Shown: positions 10,445 to 21,904 of the stretch, piece by piece
Layout of the letters: each line of letters opens with the position of its first letter
Position numbering within the stretch: position 1 is the first letter of the stretch
NCBI GenBank assembly: GCA_947568835.1
Contig: OX387610.1
Coordinates: forward strand, 2,432,501 to 2,496,500
DNA length: 64,000 bases
Source: Protonemura montana
Lineage: Eukaryota > Arthropoda > Insecta > Plecoptera > Nemouridae
Direction: 5' to 3'
The notes under the pieces: generated by a model
Told to the model about the DNA's origin: nothing
Databases searched by the model: none
What the model saw: the letters and a program-made list of their open reading frames with translations, nothing else
Made by a program: the position numbers and the translations under genes

Positions 10445-10781
10445 ACAGCCCTTAGTGCATATGCACCGAGAGTATTCTCTTAGGGCGTCCCCGTCGTCGA
10501 CGTTGCCTCCTTGGCGTCGTTCCAACTATGCGTCGCGACGCCAGCCGAACCACTTTGCCGACGCCGATGCCTTGTTGTTATTGTTGCGAGCGCGTAGAAA
10601 AAGTGGCACCAACTTTTATTTGATCGTGTTTTTTTTTTTTTTGGTCTGCCGCCTTTCGTCCTCCTATTTGCTTCAATACATTTACTTGGTCGTTGACAAA
10701 GCGGATCTTTTGGGCGGTTCTCAAGGCTGGTTTAAAAGACTAAACATTCTAAACAGTCTTTGTCAATCCTGTCGAAGACTA
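10445..10781. other. Unique spacer
   Basis: CpG-containing, with a 13 bp T run near 10629. No supported gene. Confidence 0.4.
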
Positions 10782-11604
10782 CGGGTCATGCGGCTCTGGT
10801 CTAATGGCGTCGGTGAATAAGTGGATGATGATGAGGATGATGATGAACTAACTTAGTTTAAATAGAAGGAAGGGAAAATCTGGTGCCGGCACGTAGCCTA
10901 CTCCTGTCGAAAACCAAGTTGACCATCGGCTTAACGTCCCTTCCGAAGGACGGTACAACGCGAACAACAGGATTCCTCCACAAATCCATGCTGTCGAGAG
11001 GTTGATAAGCAAGACGAGTGAAGTTGCTGTACTAACTTTCATCCCTCCAACCTCTCTCCCGAACAGAACTGGTCATGTGTATGATGGTCACCCATCCAAT
11101 ACAGTGACCCAGCGCAGTGTTGCTTAACTTTCATCCCTCCAACCTCTCTCTCGAACAGAACTGGTCATGTGTATGATGGTCACCCATCCAATACCTGACT
11201 CAGCGCAGTGTTGCTTAACTTTCATCTCTCCAACCTCTCTCCCAAACAGAACTGATCATGTGTATGATGGTCACCCATCCAATACCTGACCCAGCGCAGT
11301 GTTGCTTAACTTTCATCCCTCCAACCTCTCTCCCGAACAGAACTGGTCATGTGTATGATGGTCACCCATCCGATACCTGACGTAGCGCAGTGTTGCTTAA
11401 CTTTCATCCCTCCAACCTATCTCCCGAACAGAACTGGTCATGTGTATGATGGTCACCCATCCAATACCTGACCCAGCGCAGTGTTGCTTAACTTTCATCC
11501 CTCCAACCTCTCTCCCGAACAGAGATGGTCATGTGTATGATGGTCACCCATCCAATACCTGACCCAGCGCAGTGTTGCTTAACTTCAGTAATCCCATGAG
11601 AATC
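10782..11604 (-). mobile_element. 5S-SINE, 6 5S units, 3' end truncated
   Basis: On the minus strand, a partial head (ATTACTGAAGTTAAGCAAC) is followed by six cores ending near 11571, 11480, 11389, 11298, 11207 and 11116, then the body to about 10782. The terminal CGTCGTTAAACA motif is missing. One core has a 2-base insertion (ATACAGTGACCC near 11100). Confidence 0.85.
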
Positions 11605-12284
11605 GACCGATTTGAATTTTCCTCGCGTTGCCATATTGTCGTCGATCTGTCAACTGACTTTTTTCTCAGCTTTTCCTCTGCGATTTTCCGCCAAACCTCG
11701 AATGCCACATTGTTTTCCACGGCGATTTACAAGCAGTCTTTTTTTGCTCCCAAAACGTTAAGCTGTTTTATTTGTTCGCGAACCAAACTTCGCGCTGCAC
11801 ACGTGAGGCATTTCCTTTTTATCTGTTTCTGAAAATAAAATTCGTGCCTTTTGAATGTAAAACACATGAAACAATAACTCGGTTTGAAAGAAAATGGTCC
11901 AATGGCAGTTTTACCAACTTTTATTCCTAAAAAAAAAAAAAAATAACACACGTAATCACTGTTTGGTGCTGCGAGTTGCTTTGAAAGAAAAGACTGTCGA
12001 ATCACGAAAAGAGCTGACATTGCGACGCCGTTAGCACGATAATTTATTCCTGATAATAACGGTTATTCTCCCCAAATAACGAGATCAAAGCATCATGACA
12101 AAAGAGCTGGCGATAAATCAGTTGACTGGATCTTTTCACCTGAACTAAACTCCTTCATTTCTCTGTGTTTCAGGTATGAACACTTCGATGGAACTCATTC
12201 CCATTGGCTGACACCTCAGACAAGGTTGGAACCTGCTTTTTAGAAAACTAATTTGACAGATGTTTCAAGGCCACCTTCCTCTGA
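11605..12284. other. Unique spacer
   Basis: A 14-base A run lies at about 11929-11942. The short frames at 11572-11832 and 11727-12020 have no recognisable domain. Confidence 0.4.
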
Positions 12285-12952
12285 ATTTAAATAACCTGGA
12301 TAGAGCATAGGATCCAGCCAGCTGATCTCAAATAACCTGGATAGAGCATAGGATCCAGCCAGCTGATCTCAAATAACCTGGATAGAGCATAGGATCCAGC
12401 CAGCTGATCTCAAATAACCTGGATAGAGCATAGGATCCAGCCAGCTGATCTCAAATAACCTGGATAGAGCATAGGATCCAGCCAGCTGATCTTAAATAAC
12501 CTGGATAGAGCATAGGATCCAGCCAGCTGATCTCAAATAACCTGGATAGAACATAGGATCCAGCCAGCTGATCTCAAATAACCTGGATAGAGCATAGGAT
12601 CCAGCCAGCTGATCTCAAATAACATGGATAGAGCATAGGATCCAGCCAGCTGATCTCAAATAACCTGGATAGAGCATAGGATCCAGCCAGCTGATCTCAA
12701 ATAACCTGGATAGAACATAGGATCCAAGCAGCCGATAAAAATTGAAGTCAGTCAATCTATTGTTGGCAACAGGTAGGAGTCCCAAAATCCACGTTGTCCT
12801 TTTGATGTACACGTTTTTAACCAATTTTCATCACTACAGCGGTGAAAACTACAATAATAACTAATAATACAGATAAAATAGTAAACATAGAAAGGAATCT
12901 TTAAGAGAACTCAAAAACAGAGACTCTCAAGATGGCGGCCTTGCCTTCAAAA
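12285..12952 (+). mobile_element. T41 element, copy A: 41 bp array plus internal segment, right end lost
   Basis: About 11 units of 41 bp (12292-12735; CTCAAATAACCTGGATAGAG, CATAGGATCCAGCCAGCTGAT) lead into the family's internal segment: TTGAAGTCAGTCAAT, TTGTTGGCAACAGGTAGGAG, GGTGAAAACTAC and CTCAAGATGGCGGCCTTG. It stops shortly after, without the inverted terminal sequence found in copies B, C and D. It is the mirror image of copy B, about 0.5 kb away. Confidence 0.75.
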
Positions 12953-13438
12953 GCTATCAGTGTTGAGTACCAAGATCCTGCACCGCGTCAGTTCAGACAA
13001 GCGATTCAATCGTTCGCCCCATCACCGCCAGGGCGACACGAAACCGTCTAAGAAAGCCAATATCAAGCTACGCCTTCTATTATTCACCCGGCACGGCTTG
13101 GAATGAAAGACTCCATAAACCTCCATCCCGTAACAAGCGAGTGCATAAAATTTACATTCCACGCCGTGCCGGTCTACTTAGCAGTGCGTTACCCAGGGCC
13201 CGGTTCGATGGTGCGGCGAGGGGGGGGGGGGGGGAGTCGATTACCATCTCTGCGAACAGCTTCTAGCAATCTGTAGCTCACTTTACACCGGCAGCCACCT
13301 TAAGCAGCCGGTAATACCTCCGTTGGAGGGCGGGGGTTATGCACGAGACGGGAAGACCGACTTAAAGATGATGGTCGGGTGATTGCGGTTTGATGGATGA
13401 TTGCTATTATATGGAGGATTAGTGGGACTATGGAGGTG
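12953..13438. other. Unique spacer between two oppositely oriented T41 copies
   Basis: A run of 15 G lies at 13220-13234. No supported gene. Confidence 0.4.
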
Positions 13439-14484
13439 CCGATCTCGAATAACCTGGGGTAGTGGTAAGCATGGAAAGACTTCGAAGCCAAAGTCGCCAT
13501 CTTGAGAGTGTCTGGTCTTCGGTTATATCAAATACCTCGTGCTGTTTTGAGTGTTTTCTTTTTAGTAGTTTACGGGGTTTTCGTAGTTTTCACCACTTAA
13601 ATGGTCAAAATGGTTGAAAAAGAATTAAAAATACTGTGAAATTAGCATTGAAATCGTAAAGACGCCTCGGATTTAGGAACTCCTACTTGGTGCCAACAAT
13701 TTTGATCAGCTGACCGAATCCTCTGTTCTATCTAGATTATTTGAGATCAGCTGGCTAGATCCTATGCTCTATCCAGATTATTTGAGATCAGCTGGCTGGA
13801 TCCTATGCTCTATCCAGGTTATTTGAGATCAGCTGGCTGGATCCTAGGTTCTATCCAGGTTATTTGAGATCAGCTGGTTGGATGCTATGCTCTATCCAGG
13901 TTATTTGAGATCAGCTGGCTGGATCCTATGCTCTATCCAGGTTATTTGAGATCAGCTGGCTGGATCCTATGCTCTATCCAGGTTATTTGAGATCAGCTGG
14001 CTGGATCCTATGCTCTATCCAGGTTATTTGAGATCAGCTGGCTGGATCCTATGTTCTATCCAGGTTATTTGAGATTAGCTGGCTGGATCCTATGTTCTAT
14101 CCAGGTTATTTGAGATCAGCTGGCTGGATCCTATGTTCTATCCAGGTTATTTGAGATTAGCTGGCTGGATCCTATGTTCTATCCAGGTTATTTGAGATCA
14201 GCTGGCTGTATCCTATGTTCTATCCAGGTTATTTGAGATCAGCTGGCTAGATCCTATGCTCTATCCAGGTTATTTGAGATCAGCTGGCTAGATCCTATGC
14301 TCTATCCAGGTTATTTGAGATCAGCTGGCTAGATCCTATGCTATATCCAGGTTATTTGAGATCCACTGGCTGGATCCTAGGTTCTATCCAGGTTATTTGA
14401 GATCAGCTGGCTGGATCCTATGCTCTATCCAGGTTATTTGAGATCAGCTGGCTGGATCCCATGCTCTATCCAGGTTATTTGAGG
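13439..14484 (-). mobile_element. T41 element, copy B, apparently complete, about 18 units
   Basis: The minus-strand array (about 13730-14484; unit GATCAGCTGGCTGGATCC on plus) leads into the internal segment: TTGTTGGCACCAAGTAGG, CCTAAATCCGAGGCG, GTGGTGAAAACTACG and CTCAAGATGGCGACTTTG. It ends at 13439-13460 in GATCTCGAATAACCTGG, an inverted copy of the start of the array unit. The two ends are thus inverted repeats of each other, which defines the element as TIR-bounded. No open reading frame for a transposase. Confidence 0.8.
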
Positions 14485-15110
14485 TTGGTGGACCCGCATG
14501 GGCAAGCAGGCAACTTCGGAGCCATAAATGACTTGATAAAACTCATTTCGAGTCTTGTCCACCCTTGAACGGAAAAAAGCCCAATAAATTTTCCACCGAC
14601 TCGCTTCCAGATCATAAGAAAATGGCTAATTAGAAATTTAGAAGTACTTTTGCCCTTCAACCAAATCCAATTGCGAGACTTTGAAACGAAAGAAAGAACG
14701 CCAAGTAGAAAGAAAGCCGTAAAAGGAAAACTTTTTCCCTACTTAGCCTTCGCAAGTAATTTTCTTTCTGACACTTGAAAATCTTTTAATAACGTCTTCG
14801 CTGCATGAAGAACGCCCCCCCCCCCCTCCCCCTCCCCCTCCCAGGACCACTCTATAGGACGACCAAGTCTCGTTTAGTGCGCCGTCGATCTGTGTTATTT
14901 TGCGTAGGAACTAATTAGATTTCTTATTGCCAGATTTTTAATTGGCTTCTGCTCATTATGAATATTGTATAAGCGAGTAATTTTAAAAAGTTACAGGCAA
15001 CTATTTGTAGCTTACAAAGTCGTAACAGTCTCGATGAGCCTCGTTATTAGGTTTTTCCATGTTTCGCTAAATTGCGGTTTTGATCGAGATGACTTTAGAG
15101 GGTTTGCGAA
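14485..15110. other. Unique spacer
   Basis: Pyrimidine-rich tract with 12 C at 14815-14826 followed by CCCTCCC repeats. No gene seen. Confidence 0.4.
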
Positions 15111-15760
15111 TACCATGGACTGGTTTTCAAATCAGTGGGGTCTTCGATCTTCCCTATTCTACCTGTGTAACCCACTGGTCTGTACACACTTGCGTGGATA
15201 GCGCATACCGTGGACTGGTTTTCAAGCCAGTGGGGTCTTCGATCTTCCCTATTCTACCTGTGTAACCCACTGGTCTGTACACACTTGCGTGTATAGCGCA
15301 TCCCGTGGACTGGTTTCCAAGCCAGTGGGGTCTTTGATCTCCCCTATTCTACCTGTGTAACCCACTGGTCTGTACACACTTGCGTGGATAGCGCATCCCG
15401 TGGACTGGTTTCCAAGCCAGTGGGGTCTTCGATCTCCCCTATTCTACCTGTGTAACCCACTGGTCTGTACACACTTGCGTGGATAGCGCATCCCGTGGAC
15501 TGGTTTCCAAGCCAGTGGGGTCTTCGATCTCCCCTATTCTACCTGTGTAACCCACTGGTCTGTACACACTTGCGTGGATAGCGCATCCCGTGGACTGGTT
15601 TCCAAGCCAGTGGGATCTTCGATCTCCTCTATTCTACCTGTGTAACCCAGTGGTCTGTACACACTTGCGTGGATAGCGCATCCCGTGGACTGGTTTCCAA
15701 GCCAGTGGGGTCTTCGATCTCCCCTATTCTACCTGTGTAACCCACTGGTCTGTACACACT
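15111..15760. repeat. 95 bp minisatellite, about 7 copies
   Basis: The unit contains TGTGTAACCCACTGGTCTGT, ACACACTTGCGTGGATAGCG, TCCCGTGGACTGGTTTCC and AAGCCAGTGGGGTCTTCG. GTGGACTGG recurs every 95 bases. Within each unit, ACTGG and CCAGT occur close together (ACTGGTTTCCAAGCCAGT), allowing a short hairpin. The array is followed by an AG run. Confidence 0.95.
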
Positions 15761-15777
15761 AAAGAGAGAGAGAGAGG
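15761..15777. repeat. (AG)n microsatellite
   Basis: Short AG dinucleotide run directly abutting the end of the 95 bp array. Confidence 0.9.
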
Positions 15778-16441
15778 ATCGCATCTCTATTATTGTCACT
15801 GTTTTGTTTGCTACGTACTCACCGCACGCTGCACCCGATATTTGCGGTTACCGATTGTTTAACAGCTCGTCAAGCTTGTGTTCAAGGTCGAAGCCGCATT
15901 GCTTGCCGGGAAATTATTTGCGGGTTTGTCGCGTGGAAACCGTTATCATGTCGGAGCGGTTGGAAATACACGGTGGACGCGCTGGGGTGAAATTGAATTA
16001 CTGCAGTTACCGGTTTAATGCACGCGGAAATATGTTTACATTGTGAAAGTTTAAAGCGTTGTTTGTGAACCATTTTCAATAAATAAACTGTGTCCTGGCG
16101 TCGGTTTGTAATCATCAAGTTGTTTCTATTTGCTTTGGTTGTAACTCATAGTGGGAGGTAATTGCATAAAAATAGTTTTTATTGAAAGATCTTTTGTTAA
16201 TAAAGTAACACACAGCGCTTTGTTTTCAATGTGGCTACCGTTTTAGCGGCCAAAGGTGATCATTTCTTTCGATCTACATTTTAAACTACCGCAACTTTGT
16301 CTTCGTCAATAGGTTTTTTCCTGTTTTTTTGACAATTATTTTGTTGATTAATGTAAAAAATGTTGCTGAAAATTGGTAAAGTGCACTGAGAATGGATAAT
16401 TCGTGTCGGATATGTACGTTTTAAAGGGACGTTTTGATGTG
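15778..16441. other. Unique spacer
   Basis: No repeat family or supported coding region seen. Confidence 0.4.
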
Positions 16442-17018
16442 TTAGGTTTAACGACGCACTGTTTTGACGACAGGTTTTGTAGCACTGTCGATTGATATAG
16501 GTGAGTGATGATGAATATTGTGATAAAACTTCAAAATTTCTGAAAGAGAGGAGAGAAAACCCGGTGCCAGCACGTAGCCTACTTCTGTCGAAGACCAAGG
16601 GGACCACCGACTTAACGTCCCTTCCAAAGGACGGTACAAAGTGAACAACAGGATTCCTCCACAAATCCATGCTGTCAAGAGGTTGATAAGCAAGGCGAGT
16701 GAAGTTGCTGTACTAACTTTCATCCCTCCAACCTCTCTCCCGAACAGAACTGGTCATGTGTATGATGGTCACCCATCCAATACCTGACCCAGCGCAGTGT
16801 TACTTAACTTTCATCCCTCCAACCTCTCTCCCGAACAGAACTGGTCATGTGTATGATGGTCACCCATCCAATACCTGACCCAGCGCAGTGTTACTTAACT
16901 TTCATCCCTCCAACCTCTCTCCCGAACAGAACTGGTCATGTGTATGATGGTCACCCATCCAATACCTGACTCAGCGCAGTGTTGCTCAACTTTGGTGATC
17001 TCACGAGGACCGGTGTTA
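16442..17018 (-). mobile_element. 5S-SINE, 3 5S units
   Basis: On the minus strand, a head (ACACCGGTCCTCGTGAGATC, ACCAAAGTTGAGC) at about 17018-16980 is followed by cores ending near 16977, 16886 and 16795, then the body with a diverged 3' part (loss of the TCATCATCATCC stretch) and TCGTTAAACC at 16448. The head matches the 5S rRNA consensus around CCGGTCCTCG. Confidence 0.85.
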
Positions 17019-17358
17019 GCTTCAATTCGTTCGTCAAGCTGTAAACACTAATTGAAATTAGTTGCGAGTGACAGCCATGGTCGCTCTGTGCTAAATTTTA
17101 TAAAACTCTGTTACCCCCACCCCCCCCCCCCCCCCCCACCCCTCACACTTCTCTTGGCAAACACAACACGGTGCTCGCTAGCATTACGCATGGTAATTAC
17201 AACGCAATTAGTGGCGTAATTAGGAGTCGAAAACAATTGGCACTCGGTTGCACGGTTCGAGGTTCGAATCCCGGCGTGACGTCTGTTGCACATTGTCGGC
17301 GCAGAGATTTTGTTTTTAATTGTGTTTTAGAGATTTTTGAATCCTTCGAAAATGATTT
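17019..17358. other. Unique spacer with poly(C)
   Basis: A run of 18 C lies at 17120-17137, within a longer C-rich tract. GAGGTTCGAATCCCGGC near 17258 resembles a tRNA B box but no cloverleaf is found upstream. Confidence 0.4.
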
Positions 17359-17772
17359 TAAAACAAGTAACCCGTGCCCGGCATCGGACAGTTCATCACA
17401 ATGTCATAACAATGGGTGGGTGAAACAAGGGTTGTCATGGCAATCTACAACAAGTAACCCGTGCGTGGCATCGGGCAGTTCATCACAATGTAATAGTACT
17501 GGGTGGGTGAAACAAGGGTTGTCATGGCAATCTAAAACAAGTAACCCGTGCCCGGGCATTGGGCAGTTCATCACAATGTAATAGTAATGGGTGGGTGAAA
17601 CAAGGGTTGTCATGGCAATCTAAAACAAGTTACCCGTGCCTGGCATCGGGCAGTTCATCACAATGTAATAGTAATGGGTGGGTGAAACAAGAGTTGTCAT
17701 GGCAATCTAAAACAAGTAACCCGTACCCGGCATCGGGCAGTTCATCACAATGTAATAGTAATGAGTGGGTGA
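17359..17772. repeat. 87 bp minisatellite, about 5 copies
   Basis: The unit contains ACAAGTAACCCGTGCCCGGC, ATCGGGCAGTTCATCACAAT, GGGTGGGTGAAACAAGGG and TTGTCATGGCAATCTA. CAAGTAA recurs every 87 bases (17364, 17451, 17538). As 87 = 3 x 29, a frame stays open in phase across several units, giving repetitive Ser/Asn-rich translations without gene support. Confidence 0.93.
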
Positions 17773-19046
17773 ATCAAAGGTCTACACTTTGTCTGCATAA
17801 AATGAAAAATTAATCTCTTGTAAATTTTGGGTTGTAACTCCACGTGATTGGTTCAATGTCTCGATGGGGCGTGAACATTGCGACGACCTTGATATCTGAT
17901 TGGTCCGTAGAAAGAACCTTGAAATGATCAACGAATAGCGCAGTGACGTCCCTGTTGCTATTTTGCTGATCAATGTTGGGCAGTTATTTGAGTCGTCAAC
18001 TTTCCGAGGAATTATTAAACCGCTACGCCTGATAAGAAACTGATAACTTCGCCTGTCCTCGATTCGTTCATTGTCTTCTGCTGCGACTCTAATGGACACT
18101 GGGTAAAAAGCGATGCTCGTTTCCAATTATTCAAGTGATAATGTTTGCAAACGACGGCCTGTACCGACCAATCCGTTGCCCGCTCGAGACTTGCGGAGGT
18201 TTTAATTTTCTGCACGAACAGTTGATGTCGTTGCAAGTCGACACCTAGATCGAACCAATGACGTCAGCGTGAAAGCGAAATTGAAAGCGAATAAAAAAAG
18301 AAATTCAAATGAGAAATCAATGAAGTCTGAAGGGACGTAATCTGGATTCAAATTCAATCCGGCGAGAGCTATTTTAAGAAAGAAAAAAAGATATATACGC
18401 AAAAGAGAATAGGAAAAATGTAAAATTGTCAATTAATTCTATGGCTTTGTTTTCTCTGAATTCACAATCTCGTAACGCTTTTCAATCCTCGCGATATCCA
18501 ATTCGTATTTCCGTTCGTTTCGTTTCTGGAATATTTAATATTCATTCTTGAGAGACTGCCGTGCTACAACATGGACGATTGTGTGTTCCGCACGGTGGCT
18601 GCGCAGCATAACTCTCGGGAGATCTTCGAGCAAAATGCACCGGGCAATAAATAGCGGAGAAGCAACTTCACATGTGCACCTAGTTTTTTTTGTCGGTTTT
18701 GTTTACGAACCTGACCGCATGCAACTCGAGTTTGTGTCAATTACGCAACGCAATTACGATTTAGAATCACGCGTTACAAAATGTGTTTGTTTCATTAGCT
18801 ATTCAAACATGGCTTACAACAATAACTTTGCGCTGGGTTATTTTCGATACGTATTTTCAGAAAATAACTAAATCAAGCAGAAGCGCAGATGAAAACGCCG
18901 GGAGGAAGTTTTGTAAATAAACAAAGACTGAGTTTGTTTTTGCATTGTACAGTTCGACTGGTACTGTATGGGCGGAACTTTCATGTGGGATTGTTGAAAG
19001 TCTACCCCCAATAAGCATAACAATAATCACAAGCAAAATAACAAGC
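17773..19046. other. Unique spacer
   Basis: About 1.3 kb, with no repeat family, RNA gene or recognisable protein. A 107-codon plus frame (18548-18871) has no recognisable domain. Confidence 0.4.
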
Positions 19047-20537
19047 ACACCGAACGGTTTGCCGTGTTGGAAACACCGGAGTCAGGTATTGGATGGGTGA
19101 CCATCATACACATGACCAGTTCTGTTCGGGAGAGAGGTTGGAGGGATGAAAGTTAAGCAACACTGCGCTGGGTCAGGTATTGGATGGGTGACCATCAAAC
19201 ACATGACTAGTTCTGTTCGGGAGAGAGGTTGGAGGGATGAAAGTTAAGCAACACTGTGCTGGATCAGGTATTGGATGGGTGACCATCATACACATGACCA
19301 GTTCTGTTCGGGAGAGAGGTTGGAGGGATTAAAGTTTAGCAACACTGTGCTGGGTCAGGTATTGGATGGGTGACCATCATACACATGACCAGTTCTGTTC
19401 GGGAGAGAGGTTGGAGGGATTAAAGTTTAGCAACACTGTGCTGGGTCAGGTATTGGATGGGTGATCATCATACACATGACCAGTTCTGTTCGGGAGAGTG
19501 GTCGGAGGGATGAAAGTTTAGCAACACTGCGCTGGGTCAGGTATTGGATGGGTGACCGTCATACACATGACCAGTTCTGTTCGGGAGAGAGGTTGGAGGG
19601 ATGAAAGTTAAGCAACACTGCGCTGAGTCAGGTATTGGCTGGGTGACCATCATACACATGACCAGTTCTGTTCGGGAGAGAGGTTGGAGGGATGATAGTT
19701 AAGCAACACTGCGCTGGGTCAGGTATTGGATGGGTGACCATCATACACATGACCAGTTCTGTTCGGGAGAGAGATTGGAGGGATGATAGTTAAGCAACAC
19801 TGCGCTGGGTCAGGTATTGGATGGGTGACCATCATACACATGACCAGTTCTGTTCGGGAGAGAGGTTGGAGGGATGATAGTTAAGCAACACTGCGCTGGG
19901 TCAGGTATTGGATGGGTGACCATCATACACATGACCAGTTCTGTTCGGGAGAGAGGTTGGAGGGATGAAAGTTAAGCAACACTGCGCTGGGTCAGGTATT
20001 GGATGGGTGACCATCATACACATGACCAGTTCTGTTTGGGAGAGAGGTTGGAGGGATGAAAGTTAAGCAACACTGCGCTGGGTCAGGTATTGGATGGGTG
20101 ACCATCATACACATGACCAGTTCTGTTCGGGAGAGAGGTTGGAGGGATGAAAGTTAAGCAACACTGCGCTGGGTCAGGTATTGGATGGGTGATCATCATA
20201 CACATGACCAGTTCTGTTTGGGAGAGAGAGTGGAGCGATGAAAGTTTAGACAGCAAATTCACTCGCCTTGCTTATCAACCTCTCGACAGCATGAATTTGT
20301 GGAGGAATCCTGTTGTTCGCGCTGTACCGTCCTTCGGAAGGGACTTTAAGCCGGTGGTCTCCTTGGTCTTCGACAGGAGTAGGCTACGTGCCGGCACCGG
20401 GTTTCCCCTCCTCCTTTCTAGGCTATGTTAAGCAAATCATCAGCCTCATCATCATCCACTCATTTACCGACGACATTTGACCAGTGCCGCAGGGCCAGTT
20501 GTCAAAAGAGTGCGTCGTTAAACACCACAAATAAATA
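19047..20537 (+). mobile_element. 5S-SINE, largest copy, about 13 5S cores
   Basis: Starts with a true head, CACCGAACGGTTTGCCGTG, TTGGAAACACCGG. About 40 bases are then missing (TCCTCG through box A), so the first core begins at GTCAGGTATTGG (19081). Twelve more units start every 91 bases from 19152. Local blocks of adjacent units share variants (GGGATTAAAGTTTAGC in two neighbours, GATGATAGTTAAG in three), so the array grew by unit duplication. The body starts at about 20243 and the tail (CGTCGTTAAACACC, AAATAAATAAAT) runs into the hexamer array at 20540. Confidence 0.88.
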
Positions 20538-20690
20538 AATAGCACTAGCACTAGCACTAGCACTAGCACTAGCACTAGCACTAGCACTAGCACCAGCACT
20601 AGCACTAGCACTAGCACTAGCACAAGCACTAGCACTAGCACTAGCACTAGCATTAGCACTAGCACTAGCACTAGCACAAGTACTAGAAAA
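20538..20690. repeat. (GCACTA)n hexamer microsatellite
   Basis: About 25 copies of GCACTA with a few CACCAG, CACAAG and CATTAG variants. It begins directly at the A/T-rich tail of the 5S-SINE. The Val-Leu or Ala-Ser dipeptide translations on the minus strand are artefacts of a 6-base unit. Confidence 0.95.
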
Positions 20691-20737
20691 GAAGCCCTTG
20701 GCTTTGGCAGTAATTTTTTTTTGTAGAGAGTGTGTGT

Positions 20738-20995
20738 TATGCTTGTGCTTATTGCTATGCCAATTGGGTGCAGTCCCATATGATAACCAAGTTTTAAGAT
20801 CCTTGTGTGCTATGCTTGTGCTTATTGCTAAGTCAATTGTGTGCAGTCCCATATGATAACCAAGTTTTAAGATCCTTGTGCGCTATGCTTCTGCTTATTG
20901 CTATGCCAATTGAGTGCAGTCCCATATGATTACCAAGTTTTAAGATCCTTGTGCGCTATGCTTCTGCTTATTGCTATGCCAATTGAGTGTGGACC
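20738..20995. repeat. 73 bp tandem repeat, about 3.5 copies
   Basis: The unit contains GCTATGCTTGTGCTTATTGC, CCAATTGAGTGCAGTCCC and TAACCAAGTTTTAAGATCC. GTGCAG recurs at 20768, 20841 and 20914 (period 73). Confidence 0.92.
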
Positions 20996-21412
20996 CTAAT
21001 TCTGTGTGCTCGTTGGAAAACTCATATGAGAGACTTAATCGCCTATTGTTAGACCTAGGTCCAGGTTTCCAAGCCTCGTTTTGTGGAGCTCGACGGCACA
21101 CGAGGAATGCTGACGTATGGCAAACTGAAATCTGCCAGGTGCACACAGAAAAAAAAAACATGACGAAAGAACAGTGTGATGAAAAACACAAGCGTGTAGA
21201 AATGTGGGCTGAAAGCCAACAGATTTATTGAAAGTAACTTGGAGGTGGGCCGAAGCGATGTGAAACTGAATTCAGAGCATCTTACTAAAATAAAATCTCT
21301 GATCACGGGGTCGAACCCCGTCTGTTGATCGCACTCGTCTATTGGCTGTCGGTGAATTAAAGGATAATAATGAAGCTAGCCTGAGTGGCAGGGAGCCGAG
21401 GGTGAACTATAT
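20996..21412. other. Unique spacer
   Basis: ACGGGGTCGAACCCCGT at about 21306 could form a T-arm-like hairpin but no other tRNA arm is found. No gene supported. Confidence 0.4.
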
Positions 21413-21904
21413 GCCGGCTGCTCCTGTCCAACAGCACCAAGGACCGGCCACCGCTTAGCCTCGTCTCTTTGACACACTGTGTTGGCTGCTTCTGTCCAAC
21501 AGCACCAAGGACCAGCCACCGCTTAGCCTTGTCACTTCGACACACTGTGTTGGCTGCTTCTGTCCAACAGCACCAAGGACCGGCCACCCCTTAGCCTTGT
21601 CACTTTGACACACTGTGTTGGCTTCTCCTGTTCAACAGCACCAAGGACCGGCCACCGCTTAGCCTTGTCCCTTTGACACACTGTGTCGGCTGCTCCTGTC
21701 CAACAGCACCAAGGACCGGCCACCTCTTAGCCTTGTCACTTTGACACACTGTGTTGGCTGCTCCTGTCCAACAGCACCAAGGACCGGCCACCGCTTAGCC
21801 TTGTCCCTTTGACACACTGTGTTGGCTGCTCCTGTCCAACAGCACCAAGGACCGGCCACCGCTTAGCCTTGTCCCTTTGACACACTGTGTCGGCTGCTCC
21901 TGTA
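21413..21904. repeat. 68 bp minisatellite, locus 2, about 7 copies
   Basis: Same unit and orientation as the array at 1.7-2.5 kb (GGCTGCTCCTGTCCAACAGC, CCACCGCTTAGCC, TTTGACACACTGTGT). Flanking sequences of the two loci do not visibly match, so only the array core is shared. Confidence 0.95.

Noticed and set aside
10555-10580. Shared motif GACGCCGA-GCCTTGTT with 44.94 kb
   Set aside because: The match is about 20 bases with no extension on either side; too short to call a repeat family.
17250-17285. tRNA gene suggested by GGTTCGAATCCCGG
   Set aside because: No matching D-arm or acceptor at the required distance; similar isolated B-box-like matches at 21.3, 22.2, 30.49 and 62.94 kb also fail.
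20423-20852. 116-118 codon frames with Val-Leu or Ala-Ser repeats
   Set aside because: Hexamer microsatellite translated in different phases.
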